From positions 62,001 to 126,000 of the forward strand of contig NZ_JACCDF010000008.1 in the NCBI RefSeq assembly GCF_013415105.1: DNA of 64,000 nt, read 5' to 3'. Source of the DNA: Vreelandella salicampi. Its GTDB lineage: Bacteria > Pseudomonadota > Gammaproteobacteria > Pseudomonadales > Halomonadaceae. This document shows, piece after piece, positions 1 to 7,162 of this stretch. The notes under the pieces are model-generated. The model was not told the DNA's origin and made no database searches. It saw only the letters and a program-made list of their open reading frames with translations. How positions within the stretch are numbered: position 1 is the stretch's first letter; every line of letters starts with the position of its first letter. Position numbers and translations under genes: made by a program.

Positions 1-1085
1 CGTGATTGAGCGTTGGAACGGTAGAGAATCGCCATATCGCGGCGGTTAAAGCCTTCGTCGACTTTCTCCTTGATGGTATCGACGATAAAGCGCGCTTCTT
101 CGAGATCGTTAAATCCGGCGTAAACCGAAATCGGCGCGCCCTCGGCGCCTTCGGTCCACAGGTTTTTGCCCATCCGTTCGCTGTTGTGGCTAATCAGCGT
201 GTTGGCGGCTTCCAAAATCGCGCTGGTGGAGCGGTAGTTCTGCTCCAAGCGCACGGTTTTGACCTGGGGAAATTCTTGCTCGAAGCGGCGGATGTTTTCC
301 ACTTTAGCGCCGCGCCAGCCGTAGATTGATTGATCATCGTCGCCGACCACGGTCATGGGAATTTCCATGCCGGTGATCAGCTTCAGCCAGGCGTACTGCA
401 GGGTGTTGGTGTCCTGAAACTCGTCGACCAGCACGTGGCCAAAGCGCGCACGGTAGTGGGCGAGCAGGGCCGGGTTGTCGCGCAAAAGCTCCAGGCTTCT
501 GAGCAGAAGCTCGCCGAAATCGACCAGCCCGCCGCGGTCGCAGGTCAGCTGGTAGCGCTCGTAAAGCTCGACCATCTGCCCCATGTAGGCATCGCCAGCA
601 ACATCGACCTGATGCGGGCGCAGCCCTTCTTCTTTGCAGCCGGAGATAAACCCCTGCACTTGGCGCGGCGGAAAGCGCTCATCGTCGATGGAGAAGTCTT
701 TCAGCAGGCGTTTGACCAAGCGCAATTGGTCGTCGGAGTCGATGATCTGAAAGTGCTGGGGTAGCCGGGCGTCCTGCCAGTGGGTGCGTAAGAGCCGATG
801 GGCGATTGAGTGAAAGGTGCCGACCCAGACGTGGCGCAGCGAAATGCCGAGCAGAGCCTCTAAGCGGGTGCGCATTTCGCGCGCGGCCTTGTTGGTAAAC
901 GTAACCGCCAGGAGCGCGTAGGGCGAGAGCCCTTCGGCCTGCATCAGCCAGGCGATGCGGTGAACCAGTACGCGAGTCTTGCCGGAGCCGGCGCCCGCCA
1001 GCACCAATAGGTTGCCTTGCGGGGCGCTTACCGCTTCGCGCTGATCGCCGTTGAGCTGATCAAGAATCGCCGTGACGTCATCCAT
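1..1085 (-). CDS. uvrD: DNA helicase II UvrD, N-terminal part (runs off the window)
   Basis: Superfamily 1A 3'-5' DNA helicase acting in nucleotide excision and mismatch repair. Reading leftward from an ATG at 1085, the protein begins MDDVTAILDQLNGDQREAV and reaches the Walker A motif AGAGSGKTR near residue 30, followed by the AVTFTNKAA motif Ia, the DEFQDTN Walker B motif, and the GDDDQSIYGWRGA and QNYRST motifs. All are in the order known for UvrD/Rep/PcrA; the N-terminus and the VGDDDQSIYGWRGA form favour UvrD over Rep. About 361 codons are present and the C-terminal half lies outside the window. It sits 67 bases downstream of hexR on the same strand. The call to family is firm; UvrD versus a close paralogue is slightly less so because the C-terminus is missing. 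Confidence 0.93.
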   Translation of the reverse strand, partial: MDDVTAILDQLNGDQREAVSAPQGNLLVLAGAGSGKTRVLVHRIAWLMQAEGLSPYALLAVTFTNKAAREMRTRLEALLGISLRHVWVGTFHSIAHRLLRTHWQDARLPQHFQIIDSDDQLRLVKRLLKDFSIDDERFPPRQVQGFISGCKEEGLRPHQVDVAGDAYMGQMVELYERYQLTCDRGGLVDFGELLLRSLELLRDNPALLAHYRARFGHVLVDEFQDTNTLQYAWLKLITGMEIPMTVVGDDDQSIYGWRGAKVENIRRFEQEFPQVKTVRLEQNYRSTSAILEAANTLISHNSERMGKNLWTEGAEGAPISVYAGFNDLEEARFIVDTIKEKVDEGFNRRDMAILYRSNAQS

Positions 1086-1152
1086 AAAAGCCGCTGCCGG
1101 GGTCGAAAAATGGTCGCTCAGTCTACCACAGAGACGCTAACCATAGGCGTCG

Positions 1153-2007
1153 TTAGCCCTCTTCGGGAAAGCGCAGCGGGTTGAGGCTCTTTTTCACCGC
1201 TTTGAGCTGCTCGGCAAGCTTGGGGCCGCGGGTTTTGGCGACGCCTACCGCCAGCACATCCACCAGCACCAGGTGAGCAATCCGTGAACTCATCGGGGTG
1301 TAGATTTCGGTGTCTTCGTGAACATCGATATATAGCGGCAGGCTCACTTCATGGGACAGCGGCGAGTCGCTGGGGCATAAGCCAATGACCGTGGCCCCAG
1401 CTTCGCGGGCCAGGCGCACGCTGGCGACCAGCGCCTTGGTGCGGCCGGTCTGCGAGATCGCCACCACGACGTCGCCCTCTTTGAGTGTCACCGCCGACAT
1501 GTTTTGCATGTGCGGGTCGGCGTAGGCGGAGGTGGAAATTTGCAGGCGAAAGAACTTGTGCTGGGCGTCAAACGCTACCGCACCGGAGGCGCCAAAGCCG
1601 TAAAACTCCACCCGGTTGGCCATCGCCAGTGCATTGACCGCTCGTCCTAGGGCGTTGTTATCCAAACGGTCGCGCACCGAGAGCAGCGTGCCGACGGTGG
1701 AATCGAAAATGCTGTGGGAGAACTCGGCGACCGAGTCGCTATCGTTCATCGAGAACTGTGCAAACTGGGTACCGGTCGCGAGCATCTGCGCCAACTGGAG
1801 CTTGAAATCCTGAAAGCCGTTGCAACCTAGCGCACGGCAAAAACGCACCACGGTGGGCTCGCTTACCTTGGCTTCAGTGGCCAGGTCCACGATGCGCATG
1901 TGGATCACTTCTTCAGGATTGCGCAGCACAAAGCGCGCCACTTTTTGCTCGGAGCGGCGAAAGTGCTCCATGCGGCGTCTCATTTCATCGAACAGGGCGC
2001 GGCTCAC
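1153..2007 (-). CDS. hexR: HexR-type RpiR-family transcriptional regulator
   Basis: Transcription factor of 284 residues. An N-terminal RpiR helix-turn-helix domain (about residues 1-77, with recognition region SEPTVVRFCRALG) is followed by a SIS sugar-phosphate-binding domain (about 115-260, with GFGASGAVAFDAQHKF and VVAISQTGRTKALV). In pseudomonads HexR represses Entner-Doudoroff and central carbon genes and is released by 2-keto-3-deoxy-6-phosphogluconate. Here no zwf, edd or gap gene is adjacent, so it would act on distant targets. No clear TTGT-N7/8-ACAA HexR palindrome was found upstream of its own start. Length and domain order are normal for the family. Confidence 0.88.
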   Translation of the reverse strand: MSRALFDEMRRRMEHFRRSEQKVARFVLRNPEEVIHMRIVDLATEAKVSEPTVVRFCRALGCNGFQDFKLQLAQMLATGTQFAQFSMNDSDSVAEFSHSIFDSTVGTLLSVRDRLDNNALGRAVNALAMANRVEFYGFGASGAVAFDAQHKFFRLQISTSAYADPHMQNMSAVTLKEGDVVVAISQTGRTKALVASVRLAREAGATVIGLCPSDSPLSHEVSLPLYIDVHEDTEIYTPMSSRIAHLVLVDVLAVGVAKTRGPKLAEQLKAVKKSLNPLRFPEEG

Positions 2008-2274
2008 GTTCAGCTCCTTCGTTATTGATGCGTGCGAGGCAATAGTATGCCTGAGTCACGGGCAAAATGGGCAGTCTCGCGTTTGTGTCGGGCGGTGCGT
2101 TTAAAAGGCGTGGACGGTTTTTTGTCGCGGCCTTCATCATTTTGTCAACTGCGGTATAGTAAAAATAGCAGTGCCGCACTGCATCATCGCGGGAAAGCGG
2201 GATGCAAACAGGCGGGAAACGTCACTGTGGATATGATCCGCTGTTCACAACAGCCGCCCGAAGGAGCGTCGATT

Positions 2275-2496
2275 ATGCGAAATGTCGAACGAGTCACCTC
2301 GGTTAAAAGCGAACTGCTCGATATTTTTATGAGCATGGAAGTCGATAAACATACCCAGCGTAAGCGCGCGTGCGCACAACGCAACCTGCGTGCCCGCCGT
2401 GGCATCGAGCTGCACCGCGAGTTTCAAAAACTCTCGCAAGAGATTGCGGATTTGCCCGAGCACGATGACGAACCCATCGAGCACGAACTGCACTAA
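2275..2496 (+). CDS. Small highly charged protein of unknown function
   Basis: A 73-residue reading frame starting at ATG 2275 with a good ribosome-binding site (GAAGGAG) about eight bases upstream; longer upstream in-frame starts lack such a site. The product begins MRNVERVTSVKSELLDIFMSM and is rich in Arg, Lys, Glu and His, predicted mostly helical, with a central basic stretch (KHTQRKRACAQRNLRARR) and an acidic His-containing tail. No domain is recognised; a short nucleic-acid-binding or regulatory protein is possible on composition alone. It is divergent from hexR and followed by the terminator of the convergent SLC6 transporter gene. Confidence 0.6.
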   Translation: MRNVERVTSVKSELLDIFMSMEVDKHTQRKRACAQRNLRARRGIELHREFQKLSQEIADLPEHDDEPIEHELH

Positions 2497-2533
2497 AGCT
2501 GAAATCCCGCGCTAAGCGGCCGCGCGGTTCGCC

Positions 2534-2565
2534 AAATAAAAACGCCCTGCCATTGTGGCAGGGCG
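2534..2565 (-). terminator. Rho-independent terminator of the SLC6 transporter gene
   Basis: A perfect 9-bp stem (CGCCCTGCC / GGCAGGGCG, 2543-2551 with 2557-2565) with a five-base loop is followed, in the leftward direction, by a run of Ts (AAATAAAAA on the plus strand). Orientation fits the gene ending at 2593. Confidence 0.88.
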
Positions 2566-2592
2566 GCGGGGTTATCGTGGTAGCGCCGGTTT

Positions 2593-3936
2593 TTACATAA
2601 AGCCGGTGACAAATACTGCGATAACCCCAATGGGTGCGATCACGCGCGCGATGATATTCCACACGCTAAGCCCGGTGGCAGAGAGTCTAAGCTCTTCTTC
2701 CACGCTCTTACGATCCAAGCGCCAAGCAACAAAGACGACGGCGCCCAAGCCAGTCAGCGGCAGCAGGATCTTCGCGGTGAAGGTATCTAGAAGGTCGAAG
2801 ATATTGAGCCCGAAGATCAAAAACTCGGACCAAGCGTTAAACGATAGCAGTGCCGCGATACCCAGTAGCCAAACGGCAACACCGCTGACGATCGTGGCTG
2901 TAACACGCGGTAGCGACGTACGTTCTTCTAGCATCTCGACCGTCGGCTCCAGCAGCGAAATCGCCGAGGTGAGCGCGGCAAAGGTAAGCAACAAGAAGAA
3001 CATCAGGCCGAGAATCACACCGCCGGTCATGCTGCCAAAGGCATTGGGTAGCGTGATAAAGATCAGCCCTGGGCCTTCTCCGGCATCTAAGCCGTTGGCA
3101 AACACGATGGGGAAGATCGCAAGACCGGCAAGCAATGCAATCGCCGTATCGAGAATAATCACCGTACGCGCTGTACTGAGTAGGTTGACGTCTTCGCCCA
3201 GGTAAGAGCCGTAGGCCATCATAATGCCCATACCCAGCGAGAGCGTGAAGAACGCTTGCCCCATGGCTGCCAATACCACGCCGCCATCCAGTGCGCCCCA
3301 GTCAGGGCTGAACATGAAAGCGAGCGTTTCGCCGAAGTGGCCGGTGGTCATGCCATAGCCGACCAAAATCAGCATCAGGACCACAAGCGCCGGCATCATG
3401 GCGCGAACCGCGCTTTCCAGGCCCTTGGTAACGCCGCGGGCGACAATGCCAATGACCAGCAGCATAAAGGCCGAGTGCCACAAAAGCAGCGTACCGGGGC
3501 TTGCCAGCATGCCGGTAAAGATCGCACTGATACTGTCCGCATCCTGGCCGTTAAAGGCGCCAGTCACCGCGCTTAAGGTGTAGTTGAGCGACCAGCCGCC
3601 GATCACGCTATAAAACGACAGGATCAAGAACCCTGCCAGCATGCCGCTGAAACCCACCAGCGCCCAGGCTTTCGTTTTGCCGCTCTTTTCGGCGATCTCC
3701 GCCATGCTGTCGATGGGGTTTTTCTGCCCGCGACGGCCTATCATCCACTCGGAGATCAAAATCGGCACGCCCACCAGCGCCACGCAAGCGAGGTAAACGA
3801 GAACGAATGCTGCCCCGCCGCTCTCACCGACAAGGTAAGAGAAGCGCCAAATATTCCCTAAGCCGACTGCGGAACCCGCAGCCGCGAGCACAAATGCCAT
3901 CTTCGATGACCATTGCGCATGCGCAAGTTTTGCCAT
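2593..3936 (-). CDS. Sodium-dependent transporter, SLC6 / neurotransmitter:sodium symporter family
   Basis: Inner-membrane Na+-coupled symporter of 447 residues, LeuT fold. The N-terminus carries the TM1 signature GSAVGLGNIWRFSYL (around residues 20-35), which in LeuT lines the Na+ and substrate sites, and the following GGAAFVLVYLACVALVGVPI matches TM2. At least eleven hydrophobic segments can be read. Bacterial members take up amino acids such as Leu, Trp or Tyr, or related solutes; the substrate cannot be deduced here. It is a single-gene unit with its own terminator just downstream, and a 192-base gap separates it from the DUF72 gene upstream. Confidence 0.9.
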   Translation of the reverse strand: MAKLAHAQWSSKMAFVLAAAGSAVGLGNIWRFSYLVGESGGAAFVLVYLACVALVGVPILISEWMIGRRGQKNPIDSMAEIAEKSGKTKAWALVGFSGMLAGFLILSFYSVIGGWSLNYTLSAVTGAFNGQDADSISAIFTGMLASPGTLLLWHSAFMLLVIGIVARGVTKGLESAVRAMMPALVVLMLILVGYGMTTGHFGETLAFMFSPDWGALDGGVVLAAMGQAFFTLSLGMGIMMAYGSYLGEDVNLLSTARTVIILDTAIALLAGLAIFPIVFANGLDAGEGPGLIFITLPNAFGSMTGGVILGLMFFLLLTFAALTSAISLLEPTVEMLEERTSLPRVTATIVSGVAVWLLGIAALLSFNAWSEFLIFGLNIFDLLDTFTAKILLPLTGLGAVVFVAWRLDRKSVEEELRLSATGLSVWNIIARVIAPIGVIAVFVTGFM

Positions 3937-4128
3937 ACATCACCTGTTATTGGGTTACGTTGTAGTACTTTGTTTTGTTGATGCATTAATGCACCGTTTC
4001 GGAATGTGACGTACGAAAACAGCTAAAGATAGCCGCATTCGTATGTCGAATTGCCAGCATTTTCCGAAAGTAAGGGCAATTTATCTGATCAAACGCGCGC
4101 ATGCCAGTCGGGTTAGCTGATAAAGGCG

Positions 4129-4983
4129 TTAAAACAGCGGGGCTTGCTTTACCGCTGCAAACGCAGCGAGCTCGGATAGGGGGGTGCACTCAGCAAGCTG
4201 TTGATATAGGTGGCGGGCCAGCTCCGGCGAGCGGCGATTATCCGCAGTATGCACAAATAAGAAAGGGGTTTTCCCCTGATTTATCCACAGGCTTAGCTTC
4301 TTTTTCCACGGCTCGAAATAGCCGCTGTTAATCTGTTTGTCAAGATGCCCAATGTAACGAATTACTGGCTGATCTGCCGTGGAAAGCACGTGTAGCGGGA
4401 GTTTCGGCTTTTCTTGCTGAGCGTGTGCAAGGCCTGGGTAGCCTTGGGGCGGCGTGGAAAAAAGGGGGCGTACATCTAGCATCACACGGTTAGCATGGAA
4501 AGTTATCAACAATTGGTTGAGGTCGCGCTCGGCGCTCCCCTTGTGGAAAAATTCCGGGTGGCGGACTTCCACTGCGCAGGGTAAATGGGCGGGCCAGGCA
4601 GCGAGCAATGCTTCTAGTTTGGGTAACTCGCGAGGGCCAAAATCACGCGGCAGTTGCACCATAGTCGGGCCGAGTCGGGAATGTAGCGGGGTGAGCGCGT
4701 CTAAAAAGGCCCACGCTGCGTCTAGGCGACTCAAGCGTTGCTCGTGAGTCATGTAAGCCGGCAGTTTAAAACAAAAGCGAAACGTGTCGGGTACTTGCCT
4801 TGCCCAGGCGCTGACCGTTGCGGCGTTCGGGGCTCCACTATAAAACGTAGTGTTACCTTCCACGCTGGAAAAAACGGCAGCATAGTCGCGCAGCAGCTCG
4901 TTTTTGGCATGGGGCGGGTAGAGGGTGCCTTGCCAATCAAGGTTTGCCCACATCGGCAGGCCTAGGTAGAGCGGTGGAGTCAT
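4129..4983 (-). CDS. DUF72 (YecE-like) protein
   Basis: A 284-residue member of the DUF72/YecE family, predicted to fold as a TIM barrel. Family hallmarks visible are the N-terminal YLGLPMWANLDWQGTLYP, the segment SSVEGNTTFYSGAP, FCFKLPAYMTHEQRL, the MVQLPRDFGP strand, and the CAVEVRHPEFF motif. The biochemical role of the family is not established, although a hydrolase or nuclease role has been suggested. It is divergent from crcB with only 30 bases between the start codons, so the two directions must share a very compact control region. Confidence 0.88.
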   Translation of the reverse strand: MTPPLYLGLPMWANLDWQGTLYPPHAKNELLRDYAAVFSSVEGNTTFYSGAPNAATVSAWARQVPDTFRFCFKLPAYMTHEQRLSRLDAAWAFLDALTPLHSRLGPTMVQLPRDFGPRELPKLEALLAAWPAHLPCAVEVRHPEFFHKGSAERDLNQLLITFHANRVMLDVRPLFSTPPQGYPGLAHAQQEKPKLPLHVLSTADQPVIRYIGHLDKQINSGYFEPWKKKLSLWINQGKTPFLFVHTADNRRSPELARHLYQQLAECTPLSELAAFAAVKQAPLF

Positions 4984-5013
4984 GGCGTGGGAATCTAATG
5001 TTGGAGAAATAGC

Positions 5014-5427
5014 ATGTTAACAGTGACAGGCTTGATTGGTGTGATGTTCGGCGGGGCTGCAGGTGCCATGCTACGCCTGTGGGTGGGTAATGTGGTTTCG
5101 CGCCGCGCGGGCACGCGCTTTCCTTGGGGTACGCTTACGGTGAATTTATCGGCGGCGTTTTTGCTTGGCGCTGCATTTGGCGCTTGGCAAGCGTTTACAG
5201 TGTCGCTCGATGGCTTAGGGTGGGGGATCGCCGCAGTGGGGCTTCTAGGTGGCTACTCCACGGTGTCGTCGTTGAGCCTACAAACGCTCACGCTGTGGCA
5301 GCAAACGCGTCGGCAAGCGTCAGCGGGCTATCTGCTAACCAGTGTGGCGGGCGGTATTGCCTTAGTAGCCTTGGGCTATGTAACGGGCTCTGCGACGAGC
5401 GATATGTTCATGCAGGTGCTGGGGTAA
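5014..5427 (+). CDS. crcB: Fluoride channel subunit CrcB/Fluc (first of a tandem pair)
   Basis: Four-helix inner-membrane protein of 137 residues, Fluc/CrcB family, which exports fluoride as a dual-topology dimer. Family features include the N-terminal GGAAGAMLRLW, the FPWGTLTVNLSAAFLLG segment and the GLLGGYSTVSSLSLQ loop. The last normally reads GGFTTFSTF; the two phenylalanines and one threonine that line the pore are changed here. A second crcB follows after four bases, so the pair probably forms a heterodimer. No fluoride riboswitch fits in the 30-base gap to the divergent DUF72 gene. Confidence 0.87.
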   Translation: MLTVTGLIGVMFGGAAGAMLRLWVGNVVSRRAGTRFPWGTLTVNLSAAFLLGAAFGAWQAFTVSLDGLGWGIAAVGLLGGYSTVSSLSLQTLTLWQQTRRQASAGYLLTSVAGGIALVALGYVTGSATSDMFMQVLG

Positions 5428-5431
5428 CGCT

Positions 5432-5845
5432 ATGACAGCCCGTAACAAAGGTAACAAAAATACACTCAAAACCTATGCCGCCGTCGGCCTTGGCGGAGCG
5501 CTCGGCGCCGGGTTGCGCTATGTGATCGGGATGGGTGCCCTGCAAACGTTGGGGCCGCTTTTTCCCTGGGCGACGCTCGCCGTCAATGTGATCGGCTCGG
5601 GGCTCATCGCCTGGCTCGCGACTCAGGCCCGCCAACATCCTCAAGGCCACGTTTCCCGCTGGCACCACTTTTGGCTTGCCGGTTTTTGCGGCGGTTTTAC
5701 CACCTTTTCGCTTTTTAGCTTAGAAGCGCTGCTGCTATGGCAGCGGAATCAGGCAGTGTTGGCGCTGCTTTATGTATTACTAAGCGTTAGCGGTTGGTTG
5801 ATCGCGGCCTATATCGGGCAACGCCTTAGTGCGTCAAAAACGTAA
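5432..5845 (+). CDS. crcB: Fluoride channel subunit CrcB/Fluc (second of a tandem pair)
   Basis: 137-residue CrcB/Fluc family protein with four hydrophobic segments. It begins in the cytosol with a Lys/Arg-rich stretch, then AAVGLGGALGAGLRYVIG, FPWATLAVNVIGSGL and the canonical GFCGGFTTFSLFSLE motif, so unlike its upstream neighbour it keeps the full phenylalanine pore motif. Function in the family is passive fluoride efflux. It is transcribed with the first crcB (four-base gap). The equal length of the two proteins suggests an old tandem duplication with divergence. Confidence 0.9.
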   Translation: MTARNKGNKNTLKTYAAVGLGGALGAGLRYVIGMGALQTLGPLFPWATLAVNVIGSGLIAWLATQARQHPQGHVSRWHHFWLAGFCGGFTTFSLFSLEALLLWQRNQAVLALLYVLLSVSGWLIAAYIGQRLSASKT

Positions 5846-5871
5846 GCCTGACCCTCGCGAATACCAGAAGG

Positions 5872-5914
5872 TTGATCTAAGTTAAGGATTAAGTCAGCTT
5901 TAAGGCTTAAGCTG
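5872..5914. promoter_or_regulatory. Putative operator region upstream of the nap operon
   Basis: Two near-identical 12-mers, TTAAGGATTAAG (5882-5893) and TTAAGGCTTAAG (5900-5911), lie 18 bases apart start to start. The second is embedded in an inverted repeat (CAGCTT at 5895-5900 with AAGCTG at 5909-5914). Just upstream, TTGATCTAAGTTAA (5872-5885) is a poor match to an FNR/Anr box (TTGAT-N4-ATCAA). Nothing here is a perfect match to a known regulator; the repeat itself is a direct observation. Confidence 0.4.
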
Positions 5915-5992
5915 CGTCAAATAACCACAGGCATGCTATTTAATTAGCCGCTTCCGCATAAAAGTGGAGTTTTGTCATCAGGGGGAGAAAAA

Positions 5993-6175
5993 ATGTCGGA
6001 CAGCAATAGCGGTATGGCGAATGATAATAAATCACTTAAAGCGAAAGAATTAAAACTCTTCTTATTTATCATTATTCTGCTCTTTCCTATCTTGGCCGTC
6101 GGCGTAGTGGGCGGTTACGGCTTTGCCGTGTGGATATTTCAAATGTTTGCCGGCCCGCCTGGGCCACCGGCATAA
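5993..6175 (+). CDS. napE: Periplasmic nitrate reductase accessory protein NapE
   Basis: A 60-residue single-span membrane protein at the head of the nap operon. A charged N-terminal third (MSDSNSGMANDNKSLKAKEL) is followed by one long hydrophobic helix (about residues 22-50) and a Pro/Gly tail, as in NapE/TorE family proteins. Its role in nitrate reduction is unresolved in any organism. The ATG at 5993 is chosen because GGGGGAG lies five bases upstream; a TTG at 5972 in frame is less likely. The next gene, napF, follows after an unusually long 140-base gap that contains a weak hairpin. Confidence 0.85.
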   Translation: MSDSNSGMANDNKSLKAKELKLFLFIIILLFPILAVGVVGGYGFAVWIFQMFAGPPGPPA

Positions 6176-6315
6176 ACGGGAATACGTATCCGTACCGCCG
6201 TTTTATGACGGTGCGTTAAACATAAAGTGACGAATAACACGAACTCAATAAACAGTCACTAAAGCGGATTTATTATCATTCCACTATTTTGAACGCACGT
6301 TTAAGGAGCGTTGGT

Positions 6316-6840
6316 ATGCGCTTGCATAACCACGGACATAACAATCAGCGGCGCCAATTGTTTCGCTCTTTAACGGGTAAAGCGAATGTTAAACGCCCAC
6401 CTTGGGCACGGGATGATTTTCTTACGGTGTGTACGCGTTGCGACGCCTGTATTACACAGTGCCCTGAGAAAGTGTTAGTGCGTGGCGGTGGGGGGTATCC
6501 CGAAATCTCCTTTGCCCAGGATGGCTGCACGTTGTGCGGTGAATGCGCCGAGGTGTGCGAGCCCGAGGCGCTTTTGCCGCCTAAAAGCGGCGCGGTCAAT
6601 GCCGCCGCTTTTCCCTGGCGCGCCGAGATTGCGCCGCACTGCTTGGCGCTTGGCGGGATCCACTGCCAGAGCTGCCAGGATGCTTGCGAATGGCGAGCGA
6701 TCGCGTTTCCGCTGGTAGCGGGCGGTAAGCCGCCCACACCGGTACTGGATAGCGAGCGCTGCACCGGCTGCGGGGCTTGCCAGCCCGCCTGTCCGAATGA
6801 CGCGATCACCATGGTTAACCTGCACCCAGCAGGAACATAA
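6316..6840 (+). CDS. napF: Ferredoxin-type protein NapF
   Basis: Cytoplasmic iron-sulfur protein of 174 residues with three or four [4Fe-4S] cysteine clusters: CTRCDACITQCPEKV near the N-terminus, CTLCGECAEVCEPEA, a degenerate cluster around CQSCQDACEWRAI, and CTGCGACQPACPNDA at the C-terminus. NapF interacts with NapA before export and is thought to help build its Fe-S centre. The ATG at 6316 is preferred to an in-frame TTG at 6289 because AAGGAG lies seven bases before it. The gene is followed by napD after 12 bases. Confidence 0.92.
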   Translation: MRLHNHGHNNQRRQLFRSLTGKANVKRPPWARDDFLTVCTRCDACITQCPEKVLVRGGGGYPEISFAQDGCTLCGECAEVCEPEALLPPKSGAVNAAAFPWRAEIAPHCLALGGIHCQSCQDACEWRAIAFPLVAGGKPPTPVLDSERCTGCGACQPACPNDAITMVNLHPAGT

Positions 6841-6852
6841 AGGGAAACGCTT

Positions 6853-7125
6853 ATGCTGGATAACTCGCTGCATATCGTGAGTTTTATTGTTCACGTAAAG
6901 CCTGATGCACTGGCCGCGACGGCGCAGTGGTTGGCCGAGCAGCCCAATTGCGACATCCGAGGCGAAGACGAAGCGGGAAAGCTCGTCGTTGTCGCCGAAA
7001 ACAGCAATGAAAAAATGCTGCTGCGACTGATGGATACGGTACGCGAGCAGCCAGGGGTTTTGGATGCGGCGCTGGTGTACCACGAGGTGTTAGCGGCAGA
7101 CACCGCTGATGAGCCACAAGACTAG
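6853..7125 (+). CDS. napD: NapA signal-peptide-binding chaperone NapD
   Basis: Small cytoplasmic chaperone of 90 residues that binds the twin-arginine signal peptide of NapA and holds back export until cofactor insertion is finished. The sequence shows the family start [15 protein letters not shown], the [16 protein letters not shown] strand and the [11 protein letters not shown] motif of the ferredoxin-like fold. It lies between napF and napA, 37 bases from the latter, in the usual order. Confidence 0.93.
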   Translation: MLDNSLHIVSFIVHVKPDALAATAQWLAEQPNCDIRGEDEAGKLVVVAENSNEKMLLRLMDTVREQPGVLDAALVYHEVLAADTADEPQD

Positions 7126-7162
7126 CGACTCAAGACAAAAAAAAGGAAAAAGGGGGAGAGCC

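Noticed and set aside
330-764. A 144-codon plus-strand frame at the window start
   Set aside because: It lies antisense to uvrD, whose helicase motifs are continuous on the minus strand.
4984-5013. Possible fluoride riboswitch before crcB
   Set aside because: Only 30 bases lie between the divergent start codons, too few for the riboswitch, and no pseudoknot pattern is seen.
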